A stretch of DNA of 64,000 nucleotides, taken from the NCBI GenBank assembly GCA_037176725.1, contig JAZBRS010000044.1, positions 3,844,001 through 3,908,000 on the forward strand, written 5' to 3'. The stretch is from Posidonia oceanica (taxonomy: Eukaryota > Streptophyta > Magnoliopsida > Alismatales > Posidoniaceae). The position numbers were made by a program, and so were the translations under genes. Positions 55,640 to 64,000 of the stretch are shown here, in pieces (position 1 is the stretch's first letter; each line of letters opens with the position of its first letter). Below the pieces are notes generated by a model, which saw only the letters and a program-made list of their open reading frames with translations, made no database searches and was not told the DNA's origin.

Positions 55640-58454
55640 TTGTGTACTTATGCATAGATCATCAACATGCCTGGTAACCCAAATGCTGTTGCTGTAAAAC
55701 CCTGTCCCTTAAAAGACAAGATTTTTCTTTTATTCTCATATCTCCTGTCACTATCAACAATTAATGTATATTGAACGATAATCATTTATTCCATTGACAA
55801 ATCCAACAAAATCCCCTGGACTTTCCATAAAATAAATTGAACTAAAAACTTAAATACTAATAATCTAGGAAATAAGTCTCATAATAATATCCTTTGAGTC
55901 ACATCCCATAATAAACAAAATGTTCAATCATTTCTAATTTTCAAAAGACTAAGATGGCTCGACCTCAGAATAAAATTCCTGGAACTTCAACCAGTGCTGC
56001 TATGCTACTGCCCCACCTGGAAACTGGAAAAAAAAACAACAAAAGAATTTAATGAGTCAAAGGACTCAGTGAGTGGGTGTGCATCCCTCGCTGAGGAATA
56101 CACTAACCCTACACTCAAAATCTAAATAAACTGTTATGAACTGCATGTCCTTACTATGAACAAAACAATAAAGATAACCTATGATTTGCAATTAGGAATG
56201 AATTTAATATGCTAACCATAAAAACTTAAAACTATCTAGATCTTGATAACATGAAAAGAAAACACTTTCCTTGAGAAAATCTAGTTCTTGCAAAACTCTT
56301 TGAATAAGCATAAAAGAAGAAATCCATGTCTCTATTCACGTATGTAAATAGGATTCTAAGAAAAACTCTTTAAAGAAATAACTGGTATTTTTTTAGAAAA
56401 ACTTTAATCTCGTCAACCACAAGGATAAATCTCAACTTCGTGGTTAACGTAAACTCTGTCTTGATAACTCCTCATATAGTATTTTCCTGGAAGCCCGAAA
56501 GGTGTGCACATTGGGCATTTCAGTTCCACACCATAATTGTTATTACCAAGATGAATTGGAGATCCGGACTCCTGGTCCCCTGCAGTGGACCCTCAGGCAT
56601 TTAAGCCAGTCTAATCTGGAGCAACTCGTTTCAACATGCTAAGAATGAAACTCAAGTATCACAAGGATACTCGTCAAAATCTTGAAACCTTTAAAGCCAT
56701 TAAGTACAACCGAAAACTTAATTTCTTCATGAATGCCAAATGGCTAAGTGCAAAACTTCCACTTGAAAACAAATTCTACACAAGACTTAAATTTGAACAC
56801 ACGTCCAATTTGAACTAGAAATATGTCATGCACTTGTTCAAGAATTTCAGAAAAAATTCTAACATCATCTTTACCATTAAAGAACAGAATTTATCACTTC
56901 ATGTGTCAAAACCAGAAGAAAAATATCAGCTCTACTTGTCTACAAAGTTCGAAATAAACGCTTGTGCACATAGGCCACCAATTATCAGATCTATTGTTCC
57001 ACAATGGCTGAGACAATGATACATCTATACATATGTTCCTTGTTAACTTCAACTAATAATAAACTTTCATAAGCAGATTTGTTTACTGTTTATATTCCAG
57101 AATTTGCAAGAACCTGAAATGGTAAACAAGGAACACAAGGCATATTTATTATTCACCAGAAGGGCTGAAAATAGCCATATTGATTCCCTGTCAACTTCAG
57201 CAACAAGAATAAAATCTTGAAACTTCCCAATGCTTGTATCTAAAAATATTAAATCTACTTGTCCACCAGATTTAGAAGCAATGCTTGTTCTAAAATACAA
57301 TATCTTGATGAAATAAAATTTGTTCTCATCTAGCACCCCATTACTGAAAGCTCTGGACCTCCCAACAAGGTCAAAATAAATTATCACCTGTCTAAAATCA
57401 ATATAAAGCATGGCAAAAGATCTATTGTTCACGTGAACTAGTACCAACATGCTTATCATTTTATCAAGCTTCACTCAAAATAGATGTTGTTCTCCTAAGC
57501 AAATAGATCACACATAGGTTCAACACAACAAAAGAGACTAAAAATCTGCATGATAAAGAAAAAGCAAGGAGAAGACCAGGCACACATCTATTGCTGGTTC
57601 AGTGTATATTTCTATATGGATACATAAATCAAGATCAGACTTTATTCTCAATCGAAATATACCATCTAAGAGAATGAAAACAAGGTGCAATCACTAGAGT
57701 ATCACAGGAACAGTTGTGTCCTACATGGGGAGTACTACCAGATGTTAACATCTCAAAATAAAACCAAGAAAACAAAACCCACTCACCTAAGGAAGACGAC
57801 CTCGAGAGCTCAACGATTTCCACCACGCGGGGAGGAGGTGCCGGCCATTCACCGCTTTGCGCCGTCGCAACCAAAGCCGAGGAGGGCGACCACCACCTAC
57901 AGCCACACTAGTAGATCTCCTAGAAGCACCCGCCGGCCACAACTCCTTGCTTATCTTCTCTCTTCCTCAAGCGCTGCTTCTACCCACGGTGAAGATGAAA
58001 GGGAGGAAAGGGGAACTCAGGATTGGGGAGAAAGAAAAATGAGAAGGGAAGGAGGCGTTGAAAGGGAAAGAATCCTTAAGGGGTTTAGGGTTGTGTAGGG
58101 GATAAATTTTAACATGGTCCTTAACGTATTCACATATGTATAAAGTCCATAAAGAACAAATTTGGGGTGTTACAGTTGCAGAGTGCATGGAAGCACATAA
58201 AGGGTGACAAGAGAGAGAAGCATCCACGACACGTCCCACATGCTGAAGCACAACCAGTTGATACATGGGACCGGAGTTTTAAACAGAAATCCAAGTTTTT
58301 AGGTGGAGCTATTGGCAGAGCTCTTTACACCAAGAGTGATGAATATTTCTGTTGGTATTTCCTGTGGCATGGTGATGAATGTACACAAATATTACTTCCA
58401 AATAAAACTGTACCTATACTAGCGTTTTTGGACCTGTTTTTTTCCTTGAAATGA
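55640..58454 (+). other. Unrecognised open reading stretch interrupted by the solo LTR
   Basis: After excision of 55693-58174 plus one GTTGC copy, a frame runs from about 55670 into 58180-58454 (WKHIKGDKREKHPRH, EAQPVDTWDRSFKQKSKF and GGAIGRALYTKSDEYF; parts). I do not recognise it and see no transposase motif. It could be an exon of a captured gene or a chance frame. The continuity across the insertion site is the only support. Confidence 0.25.
55693..58174 (+). mobile_element. Gypsy-type solo LTR (2.5 kb) nested in the TIR transposon
   Basis: TGTAAAACCCTGTCCC to TTTGGGGTGTTACA, flanked by perfect GTTGC duplications (55688-55692 and 58175-58179). Removing it rejoins an open frame across the site. 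No internal region remains. It ends in the same GTTACA as the chromovirus LTRs. Open frames at 56636-57474 and 57635-58098 lie inside it and are not genes. The 57790-58010 part is GC-richer and carries a CTTCTC-rich leader-like stretch. Confidence 0.93.
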
Positions 58455-59054
58455 TTCCAAGATAGATAATGCATTGAGCAAGCTCTCTTCTTTTATGCCA
58501 TTGGGGACAACAACATGGGAATTTAATAAAGTTGTTTGGTCATTTTAAGTAGATATAATTAATGGTTTTGGGCTGGTTTTAGGAGTAAGAGGCTGAGATA
58601 TCTTGCTTGCTTAGACCCCATTTGGAACTACATGTTTAAGTTGCTGGCCGAATAAATAGGGCAACATTGATCGAGAAAGAAGGAAAAGAGGGTATAAATA
58701 TCATCTGCCATGCATCCATGTGTTAATGTATATAGATTAAAAAAGATAACTCAAAAAATTTGGTTCCATTTGATAAAGAAGATAGGAATTGATATTCATT
58801 TGACAAAAATTCTTGAGTATACCATCTGCAGTGAAAAATAAATTAGAACCACTACCAAAGGCATCCAAATTATATTCCTGATAGAATCAAACATTACAGT
58901 TGTATAACACATCACATAAATTTAGAACCAAACACTTTTGAAAGACAGTAGAAATTCATTATTCTACAACATCATCTCAACAGTAATCACAAATAACATT
59001 TCAAATGATAACACATTTTAAGCTATATATTTTGAATATCACCATTCGTACCAA

Positions 59055-59290
59055 TCCTAGATAGATCCCCCATTTTCAACCAATTCGTCATGAAAACTGT
59101 GACCACCTTCCTCGTACCATTTCTGCAAAAAGATGTCTGTATCGTTCAAACCTGGTGTACTCTCCTCAAGTTCTATTTCATCTTGTAAGCTGTGACCACC
59201 TTTAAATTTCATCTCAATGGTATACTCTCCTTCATTATCATCCGATGTTGATGGTGTACTCCCAGACAGATCTTCTTTCTCCTTCACTGC
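59055..59290 (-). other. Possible last exon of an unrecognised gene fragment
   Basis: On the minus strand an acceptor-like ACCTAATTGCAG near 59290 is followed by about 75 open codons: KEKEDLSGSTPSTSDDNEGE, then two copies of a GGHSxxDE motif (GGHSLQDEIE, GGHSFHDELVE), ending at a TAG near 59057. Acidic, no known domain. It sits inside the TIR transposon, so it may be captured host sequence. Confidence 0.3.
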
Positions 59291-59599
59291 AATTAGGTAT
59301 TTAATTTTCAATAATGTGTTCCTACAATTCACTACAATTATTAATATTTTTTTTAAGTAAAACACAAAACATAATATTATACAAGTCAATTGAAAACAAA
59401 ATGGACTACAGTCAACTTTTTTAATCAAAATTATGCAGTCATTTTTCAATCACAAGTTTTAAATCCCTAATTGAAATCCTAATTTCTCAAACAAAAATTT
59501 CCCTACATTTCACAGCGAAAATGAGGGATTTCCCTAACTTTGACATTTTTTTTTCGTAAAAAATGGATGAACATTTTATGCAAAATGAGGGATTTCATA

Positions 59600-60200
59600 C
59601 AGCTCAGGGCGACGGTGAGGGATTTCACAGCGATGGATTTCACGGCGACGGCAAGGTGCTTCACAACGACGATGAGGTGAATCATGGCGAGGTTGATGTA
59701 TTTCACGGCAAGGCTGATGTATTTCCTGGCGCAGAGGGGCACACAAGATGGCGAAGATGAAAACGGCGAAGAGGAAGATGGTGACGACAACTGTGTGCAG
59801 CGGCAAAGAGGAAGATGGCGACGGCAACCGCAGACGATGGCGATGGCAACCGTACACGACGACGAGGAGGAAGATAGTGATGGCAACCATAGACGACGGC
59901 GAGGAGGAAGAGGGCGAAGAGGGGCACAAAGGATGGCAAAAATGAAGACGGTGAAGAGGGGGACAAACGACGGTGAAGAGGAAGACACCGAAGAGGGGCA
60001 CTGAGGAGGGCGAAGAGGAAGATGGCAACGGCAATCGTAGACGATGATGAGGAGGAAGAGGCGAAGAGGAGGGGCGTAGAGGACGGCGAAGAGGGGCGAA
60101 GAGGACCAAGACACCACAAGGAATTGAGAAAGGAAGAAAGGAAGAAATGAAGAGGGAAAGAGGAGGTCATGGATGAGGAGGACGAGAGGAAAGGGGATTG
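59600..60200. repeat. Degenerate GA-rich minisatellite
   Basis: Runs of GGCGAAGAGGAAGATGGCGACGG-like units (about 20-30 bp, variable) fill 59600-60200. They create long open frames on both strands (including 244 codons at 59503-60237) with repetitive Ser/Pro/Phe or Glu/Asp/Gly composition. I treat these as composition artefacts. Confidence 0.7.
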
Positions 60201-60414
60201 CAAAAAAAAAGAAAAGGGAGAGGTTCAGGCTTTGCAAGGGGTAGATATGTAATTTCTTTGTTGGTAGAATCTAGCTTCCACTAGTAGACTTTTATTTACC
60301 AAACAAGATTTTAAAAGGTAACCTACAAACTAGCTTCTACAAAAACTCTCAAAAGCCAGCTTCTGTAAAAAATTCAAAATCCCACTTCTACATTTAGGAG
60401 ATTCCAAACGGGGT

Positions 60415-61139
60415 CTAAAGCTTTCCTTTGACTCCATAGTGCACTTGCTCTTCTGTCTTCAATTTGTTTCAACTTAAGTTCAAATCAAGTTGACTTGAAT
60501 TCTCAATATGACATCACAAGCATCAATGTTCTTTGCTTTTAATTCTCTCTTTTTGCACTTGAATCTTCTTGTCATACAAGACTATAAATGATTCTCATAA
60601 AACATATTAGTCTTAAAACATGTTGTCATCATCAAAATTAGAGATAAAGATATATATAGTCCACATGTTTTACAATAATTATTGTACCAAAATGTCCTAA
60701 ATCGAAAAATCCTAAATCAGAAAACCTTAATCCTCAAGGAAAATCACATTCCATAATCTTAAAACCATATGGAGAGAGGGTTACCTGCAAATAGAGAAAG
60801 AAGGGAAATTAAAGAAGGGCACAACAGGTACTCAAGTGAAAGTTTAATATCGTTAGTCTCAACTATACTAAGTTTTTAAAAATCAAAGACGTTGATATCA
60901 AATTGATGTATTTTGAAGTTCAAGATAGTAAATTGAGAATTAGTGATAGTACAAGATACAATCAAGTAATTTATTCTTTTTTTTTTAAAATCAGGTCATA
61001 GTCAATGAACACTTCCACTTGTACAAGGAGAGGGAAAATTATAGGGAAAATTAATGTTTTCTCACATGTTGTAGCTTCTTTAAAAGTAAGGAAGTTGACT
61101 TTTCAACCTTATTTTTTTTTTCTAAAAAGTTAACTTGTG
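60415..61139. repeat. Block T, right half, copy B, and link
   Basis: 60415-60640 matches 11452-11690 (CTTCAATTTGTTTCAAC, CTCTCTTTTTGCACTTG, ATATTAGTCTTAAAACAT). 60640-61139 is AT-rich with no homologue or gene that I see. Confidence 0.65.
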
Positions 61140-62090
61140 TACCTTCTTTCTCCTTCCCCTCCTATTCTATTTACAATAGATGCTACTTTCTCTCTTTTTT
61201 AATACATTATTTGTCCTTTTCCTCTCACTTTATTTCGATGAATGCCACATTCTCTTCTCTTTAACATGTACTTTATCAAGAAAATTAATCAGTTGAATTG
61301 ACTTCATCATTAACTATGATATTTTACCAAGAGAACTATTAGTTGTAAATTTATTTCATTATTAATTGTTATACTTTATCAAGAGAACTATTGTTGTAAA
61401 TTTACTACAAATTGGATTTAGTTTGCAAAAGAAATATTTTGGATTCTTGTTCTACGTGGATATTCAAAGGATAATTTTTATGAGGAAATGAACTTACGGT
61501 CATATGGGAGGATCCACATCACCTACAATTTTTTGCAAATGTACTTCTGTACATTGGTGCATGGAAGTCAAGACAAAGGTATTTTTTGAATAGATAATAA
61601 ACAATGCATAGTACTATTGTGCGTCTATCGTCCGATTGTCATTCTTCATGAACTGCTGCCATACCAGAATGACAGCATAAATATAGAAGAAGAGATAGCA
61701 AGATGATAGTCCATTTAGCTATCATTCTTCATCAATTCTTATCACACTAGAATAATAAAAAATTGATAGAAGAAATGTAGCAAAGTGATATATGTATGGT
61801 AGCATGTGGTAATGTATGAGAAGATTGGTATTTGTATAATAAACATTTAATAACAATAAATTGACAAATTTATTGACATTTTATCTCCATTCCTTTCTTG
61901 TCGATCAGCAAAGGTCAAGTAAATTATAGTGTGCTCATAATTGTTACTATCATGTACCATCTCTACCACAACATGTTTAAGAACCTTTACAATTTCTAAC
62001 TTTTTTTTTCTTTCCATTTGTAAATTAACTAAGCATGCTACATGAGGTAGTATTAATTTCTTGAAGTTCTAGGTCATTACTTTTTATGTG
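61140..62090. repeat. Repeat block A, copy B
   Basis: Matches 16360-17515, including GGTCATATGGGAGGA and the GATAGCAAGATGATAGTCC segment. About 230 bp of the mosaic A copy (16640-16895) is missing here. No gene. Confidence 0.75.
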
Positions 62091-62641
62091 TAGTGTTTGT
62101 TAATCGGTCTTAATTTTATGTGTTGCTCTGTGAACAATTTTGCGGTAGTTGCTTTAGTTTAAATTTGAATGGAATTAAGAGTGCTAATCATGACAAGTCT
62201 TTTCTAGAAGTTTCTGTTCACAAAATTTATGAACAACATTTTAAGTGTTAGTTTTTTAAAACACCTTAGTGGAGCACATTTATGCAATTTCTACATCAAC
62301 AAGAGGTTTTCGTAAGTAAATTATCTTTGTAAAATTTTATTGCTGCTTATATCAAGCTAGCTTTGCATGATATTTTGATATTGCATTTTTTATCTCTGAG
62401 AAGAAAATAGCTCTCGGTGGTTTGGTAATAAATGACAAAATGAGATAAAGAAATGCATTGACGTTGTGGTGGCGAACTAGCACAAGTTCAACTGTAGCTT
62501 CTGCTCTTATGCTTGACATTTTTTATTGACAGTTTATGCAAACTTTAACTCCGGACGCTTGCTTTGTCAAACGTGGTAGGTGGGATTTTTCCTAGTAATT
62601 ATTGTGTCCAACCCTTCTTGATGAATCCTGTGGAGACTCTA
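62091..62641. repeat. Unassigned AT-rich link and block K end
   Basis: 62091-62370 is unassigned. 62390-62641 matches 42840-43075 and partly 19370-19440 and 12125-12215 (AATGACAAAATGAGATAAAG, GTAGGTGGGATTTTTCC, GATGAATCCTG). Confidence 0.6.
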
Positions 62642-62644
62642 CGC

Positions 62645-63720
62645 TTTTCTTTTGCAAACGGTAAGCAAATATATTAAGATTATTTTAACTTTGAGTACCA
62701 CCGTCAAGCAACAAAATAACAAGTTTTAGTTACATGTTTCCCAAAAAAAAATCCCAAATAGAGTAAGGATAATGCAAGCCATAGAGAACCCCAAAATTAA
62801 ATAAAGTTTTACAGACCAAAATCTCAACAAAAGCCAAGAAAAGATAATGTCCAGTCCAACTAAAATAAGTCAAAAGAAGAAAAATAACGAATCCCAGCAA
62901 TAAGTCAGTTGCCGGAACTAATAGACAACGGGACCAAGGGGTCATATGTGGCCTCAACAGGCTGGTGAGATGCGCCAGCTGTAGACTCAGAGATCCCTGC
63001 ATTACCAATGGAAGTAGCAATATCATGGACAGCTTGAGAAGCTTGAGTCTGGTCCCACATTTGCTACATGTGCTGAATTGTATGGGAGAAGACCTCTGAA
63101 TCATGCTCTATGAGAAGGATATCTACCCAAGAAATCAACAAAGTGATAATCTGAAATATCAGTGAAAAAGAATTTCTACGATGGTTTCAAAAAATCATAG
63201 AGTTTCTATTTAACCAAATGCACCAGATAGTAGCTAGCACTAACATATTCCAACATCGGACATTTAAATTGAATTTGGCACAGGCAGACAAAGAGAAAAT
63301 TTCATCAATGTGCAGGTTATTCATACAAATAGTGTTATGCAAGAAAAAAGCCCACACACCCTCAGCAACTCGGCAATGCAAAAAAATATGCACAGTAGAT
63401 TCCACTGCACAGCCACAGAAAACACATACTTTTGAACCCAACCATCCTTTTTTAACTAGATTTTCACAATATAAAATTTTATCATGAGTAACTAGTCACG
63501 TAAAAACTTTAATCTTGAGGGGTGCACTGCATTTCCAGATGTTATTTCCATATTGGGACCGAAGACCACCATCATTTACTAATGCATAACATGATTTAAC
63601 ACTGAAAAGGTTATCAAAAAATGCAAGTCAAGTAATAGAATCATCATCTGAACTTAGCACAAGAGACTCCATGATAATGTTAAATCATGCAGCTGTTGAA
63701 GAAGTTTGTTAGCTATAGGG
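62645..63720 (-). mobile_element. LINE (L1-type) 3' fragment, 5'-truncated
   Basis: The minus strand encodes the end of ORF2: YALVNDGGLRSQYGN, APLKIKVFT, then the zinc-binding domain with HDKILYCENLVKKGW, CVFCGCAVEST, HIFLHC and WNMLVLATIWCIWLNRNS (63441-63187). Below 63187 the frame decays into 3' UTR. It is related to the remnant at 23489-24671 and distinct from the LINE at 46691. One TGA replaces Trp after IKVFT. It joins DUF1645 coding sequence at 63721 with no clear target duplication. Confidence 0.85.
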
Positions 63721-64000
63721 GTGTCCATGTCGTCGGACTCGTCCACCACATTCATGATCTTCTTCTCCTCCCCGAAGATAGGGTAGGAAGGGTGGTGGGT
63801 GGAAGGGTTTCTGGAGACGAAGGGAGAGAACTCGAAATCGAAGTTGGATAATTGGTCGTCTCTGTCGAAATCAGCAGATGATGAGAAGGATGATGGTGGC
63901 TTCTGAGCTGTGTTGGAGAAGTTCCGGAAGCTTGGGCAGGCCATGGTCTCCTCCTCCAGCCGACCTTCCTCTTCTTCTACTTCTTGGGTTATTGCCTTCT
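63721..64000 (-). pseudogene. DUF1645 gene, N-terminal fragment (continues past window)
   Basis: About 280 bp nearly identical (roughly 97 percent by eye) to 23036-23313 of the complete gene: MACPSFRNF, FDFEFSPFVSR and KKIMNVVDE (parts). It breaks after VVDESDD, where it fuses in frame to LINE sequence (MDTPIANKLLQ, stop near 63654). The 5' end lies beyond the window. The high identity marks a recent copy. The truncation removes all conserved C-terminal motifs, so it is non-functional. Confidence 0.85.

Larger units (their letters stand above)
54742..60413. mobile_element. TIR DNA transposon (PIF/Harbinger-like or hAT-like), nested in block T
   Basis: CCCCGTTTGGAACTACTTC at the left and CCCCGTTTGGAATCTCC (other strand) at the right are terminal inverted repeats. 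CTA (54739-54741 and 60415-60417), or TCTA counting one more base, is duplicated. The uninterrupted copy GGATCTAAAGC is at 11450-11460. Subterminal sequence is rich in AGAAGCTGG and palindromic CTTCTAGTAGAAG. 3.2 kb remain after removing the solo LTR at 55693. No transposase is recognised, so it is non-autonomous, possibly carrying host sequence (58180-58450 and 59057-59300). The superfamily is undecided; a 3-bp target site and TIR resemblance to Tourist favour PIF/Harbinger. Confidence 0.8.

Noticed and set aside
56636..57474. Open frames of 60-135 codons
   Set aside because: They lie wholly inside the solo LTR 55693-58174, which has exact GTTGC target duplications.
59503..60237. 244-codon minus-strand open frame (hydrophobic start, Ser/Pro/Phe-rich)
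   Set aside because: It lies on the GA-rich minisatellite, and other frames on both strands are open too. Repetitive composition and no domain mark it as a composition artefact.

Overview
The window is nuclear DNA from an angiosperm, probably a eudicot with a large genome. It is AT-rich and consists almost wholly of nested, decayed plant transposable elements. Recognisable lineages are a CACTA element, Ty1/copia and Ty3/gypsy chromovirus elements with about 2 kb LTRs, long Tat/Ogre-like LTRs, plant L1-type LINEs with an RNase H tail, tRNA-type SINEs and Tourist-like MITEs. No rRNA, tRNA gene, CRISPR array or bacterial-type operon is visible. The only host-type gene I recognise is a complete DUF1645 reading frame on the minus strand (22606-23319). 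It also has two broken copies (13606-13673 and 63721-64000), so it looks like a gene carried and multiplied by the surrounding repeats. The species cannot be named from the sequence.

Layout. 1-3228: end of a CACTA element inserted in a copia remnant (3229-4004). 4005-12100: several long gypsy-type LTRs in both orientations, rearranged around older repeat blocks. 12100-25326: mosaic A, holding the DUF1645 gene, two Tourist-like MITEs, a SINE, a 1.1 kb long-TIR element and a LINE remnant. 25327-36576: one complete gypsy element with ATTCC target duplications. It has a Tat/Ogre-like LTR (29941-34300) inserted in its integrase/chromodomain region, which in turn contains a copia-type solo LTR (31006-32168). 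36577-38190: unassigned AT-rich DNA. 38190-45062, 53609-54741 and 60415-64000: mosaic B, built from the same blocks as mosaic A in a different order. It is interrupted by a Tat/Ogre-like LTR (45063-53608) containing a nearly full-length LINE (46691-52902, 13-bp target duplication), and by a TIR DNA transposon (54742-60413) containing a gypsy solo LTR (55693-58174).

Block names used below, given as mosaic A then mosaic B: L (14048-16350; 38190-39410), Z (8025-8571; 39622-40175), A (16350-17518; 61140-62090), K (18960-19380; 42440-42850), T (11176-11690; 54460-54741 plus 60415-60640), P (19620-20080; 43500-44047 and 44650-45062 plus 53609-53697), Q (44048-44640; 53697-54165, mosaic B only), and G, the DUF1645 gene with its flanks. 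Paralogous copies supply empty sites for several insertions, which fixes their boundaries well.

The retroelement reading frames are dead. Stop codons are mostly TAG where the families carry Gln or Trp, as expected from C-to-T decay of methylated DNA. The most unusual structure is a set of clusters of short self-complementary words in LTRs of unrelated families: GTTAGACGCAC/GTGCGTCTAAC type in one LTR, CGGTATACCG and GGTCGATCGACC types in others. Two related LTRs carry different words at the equivalent position.
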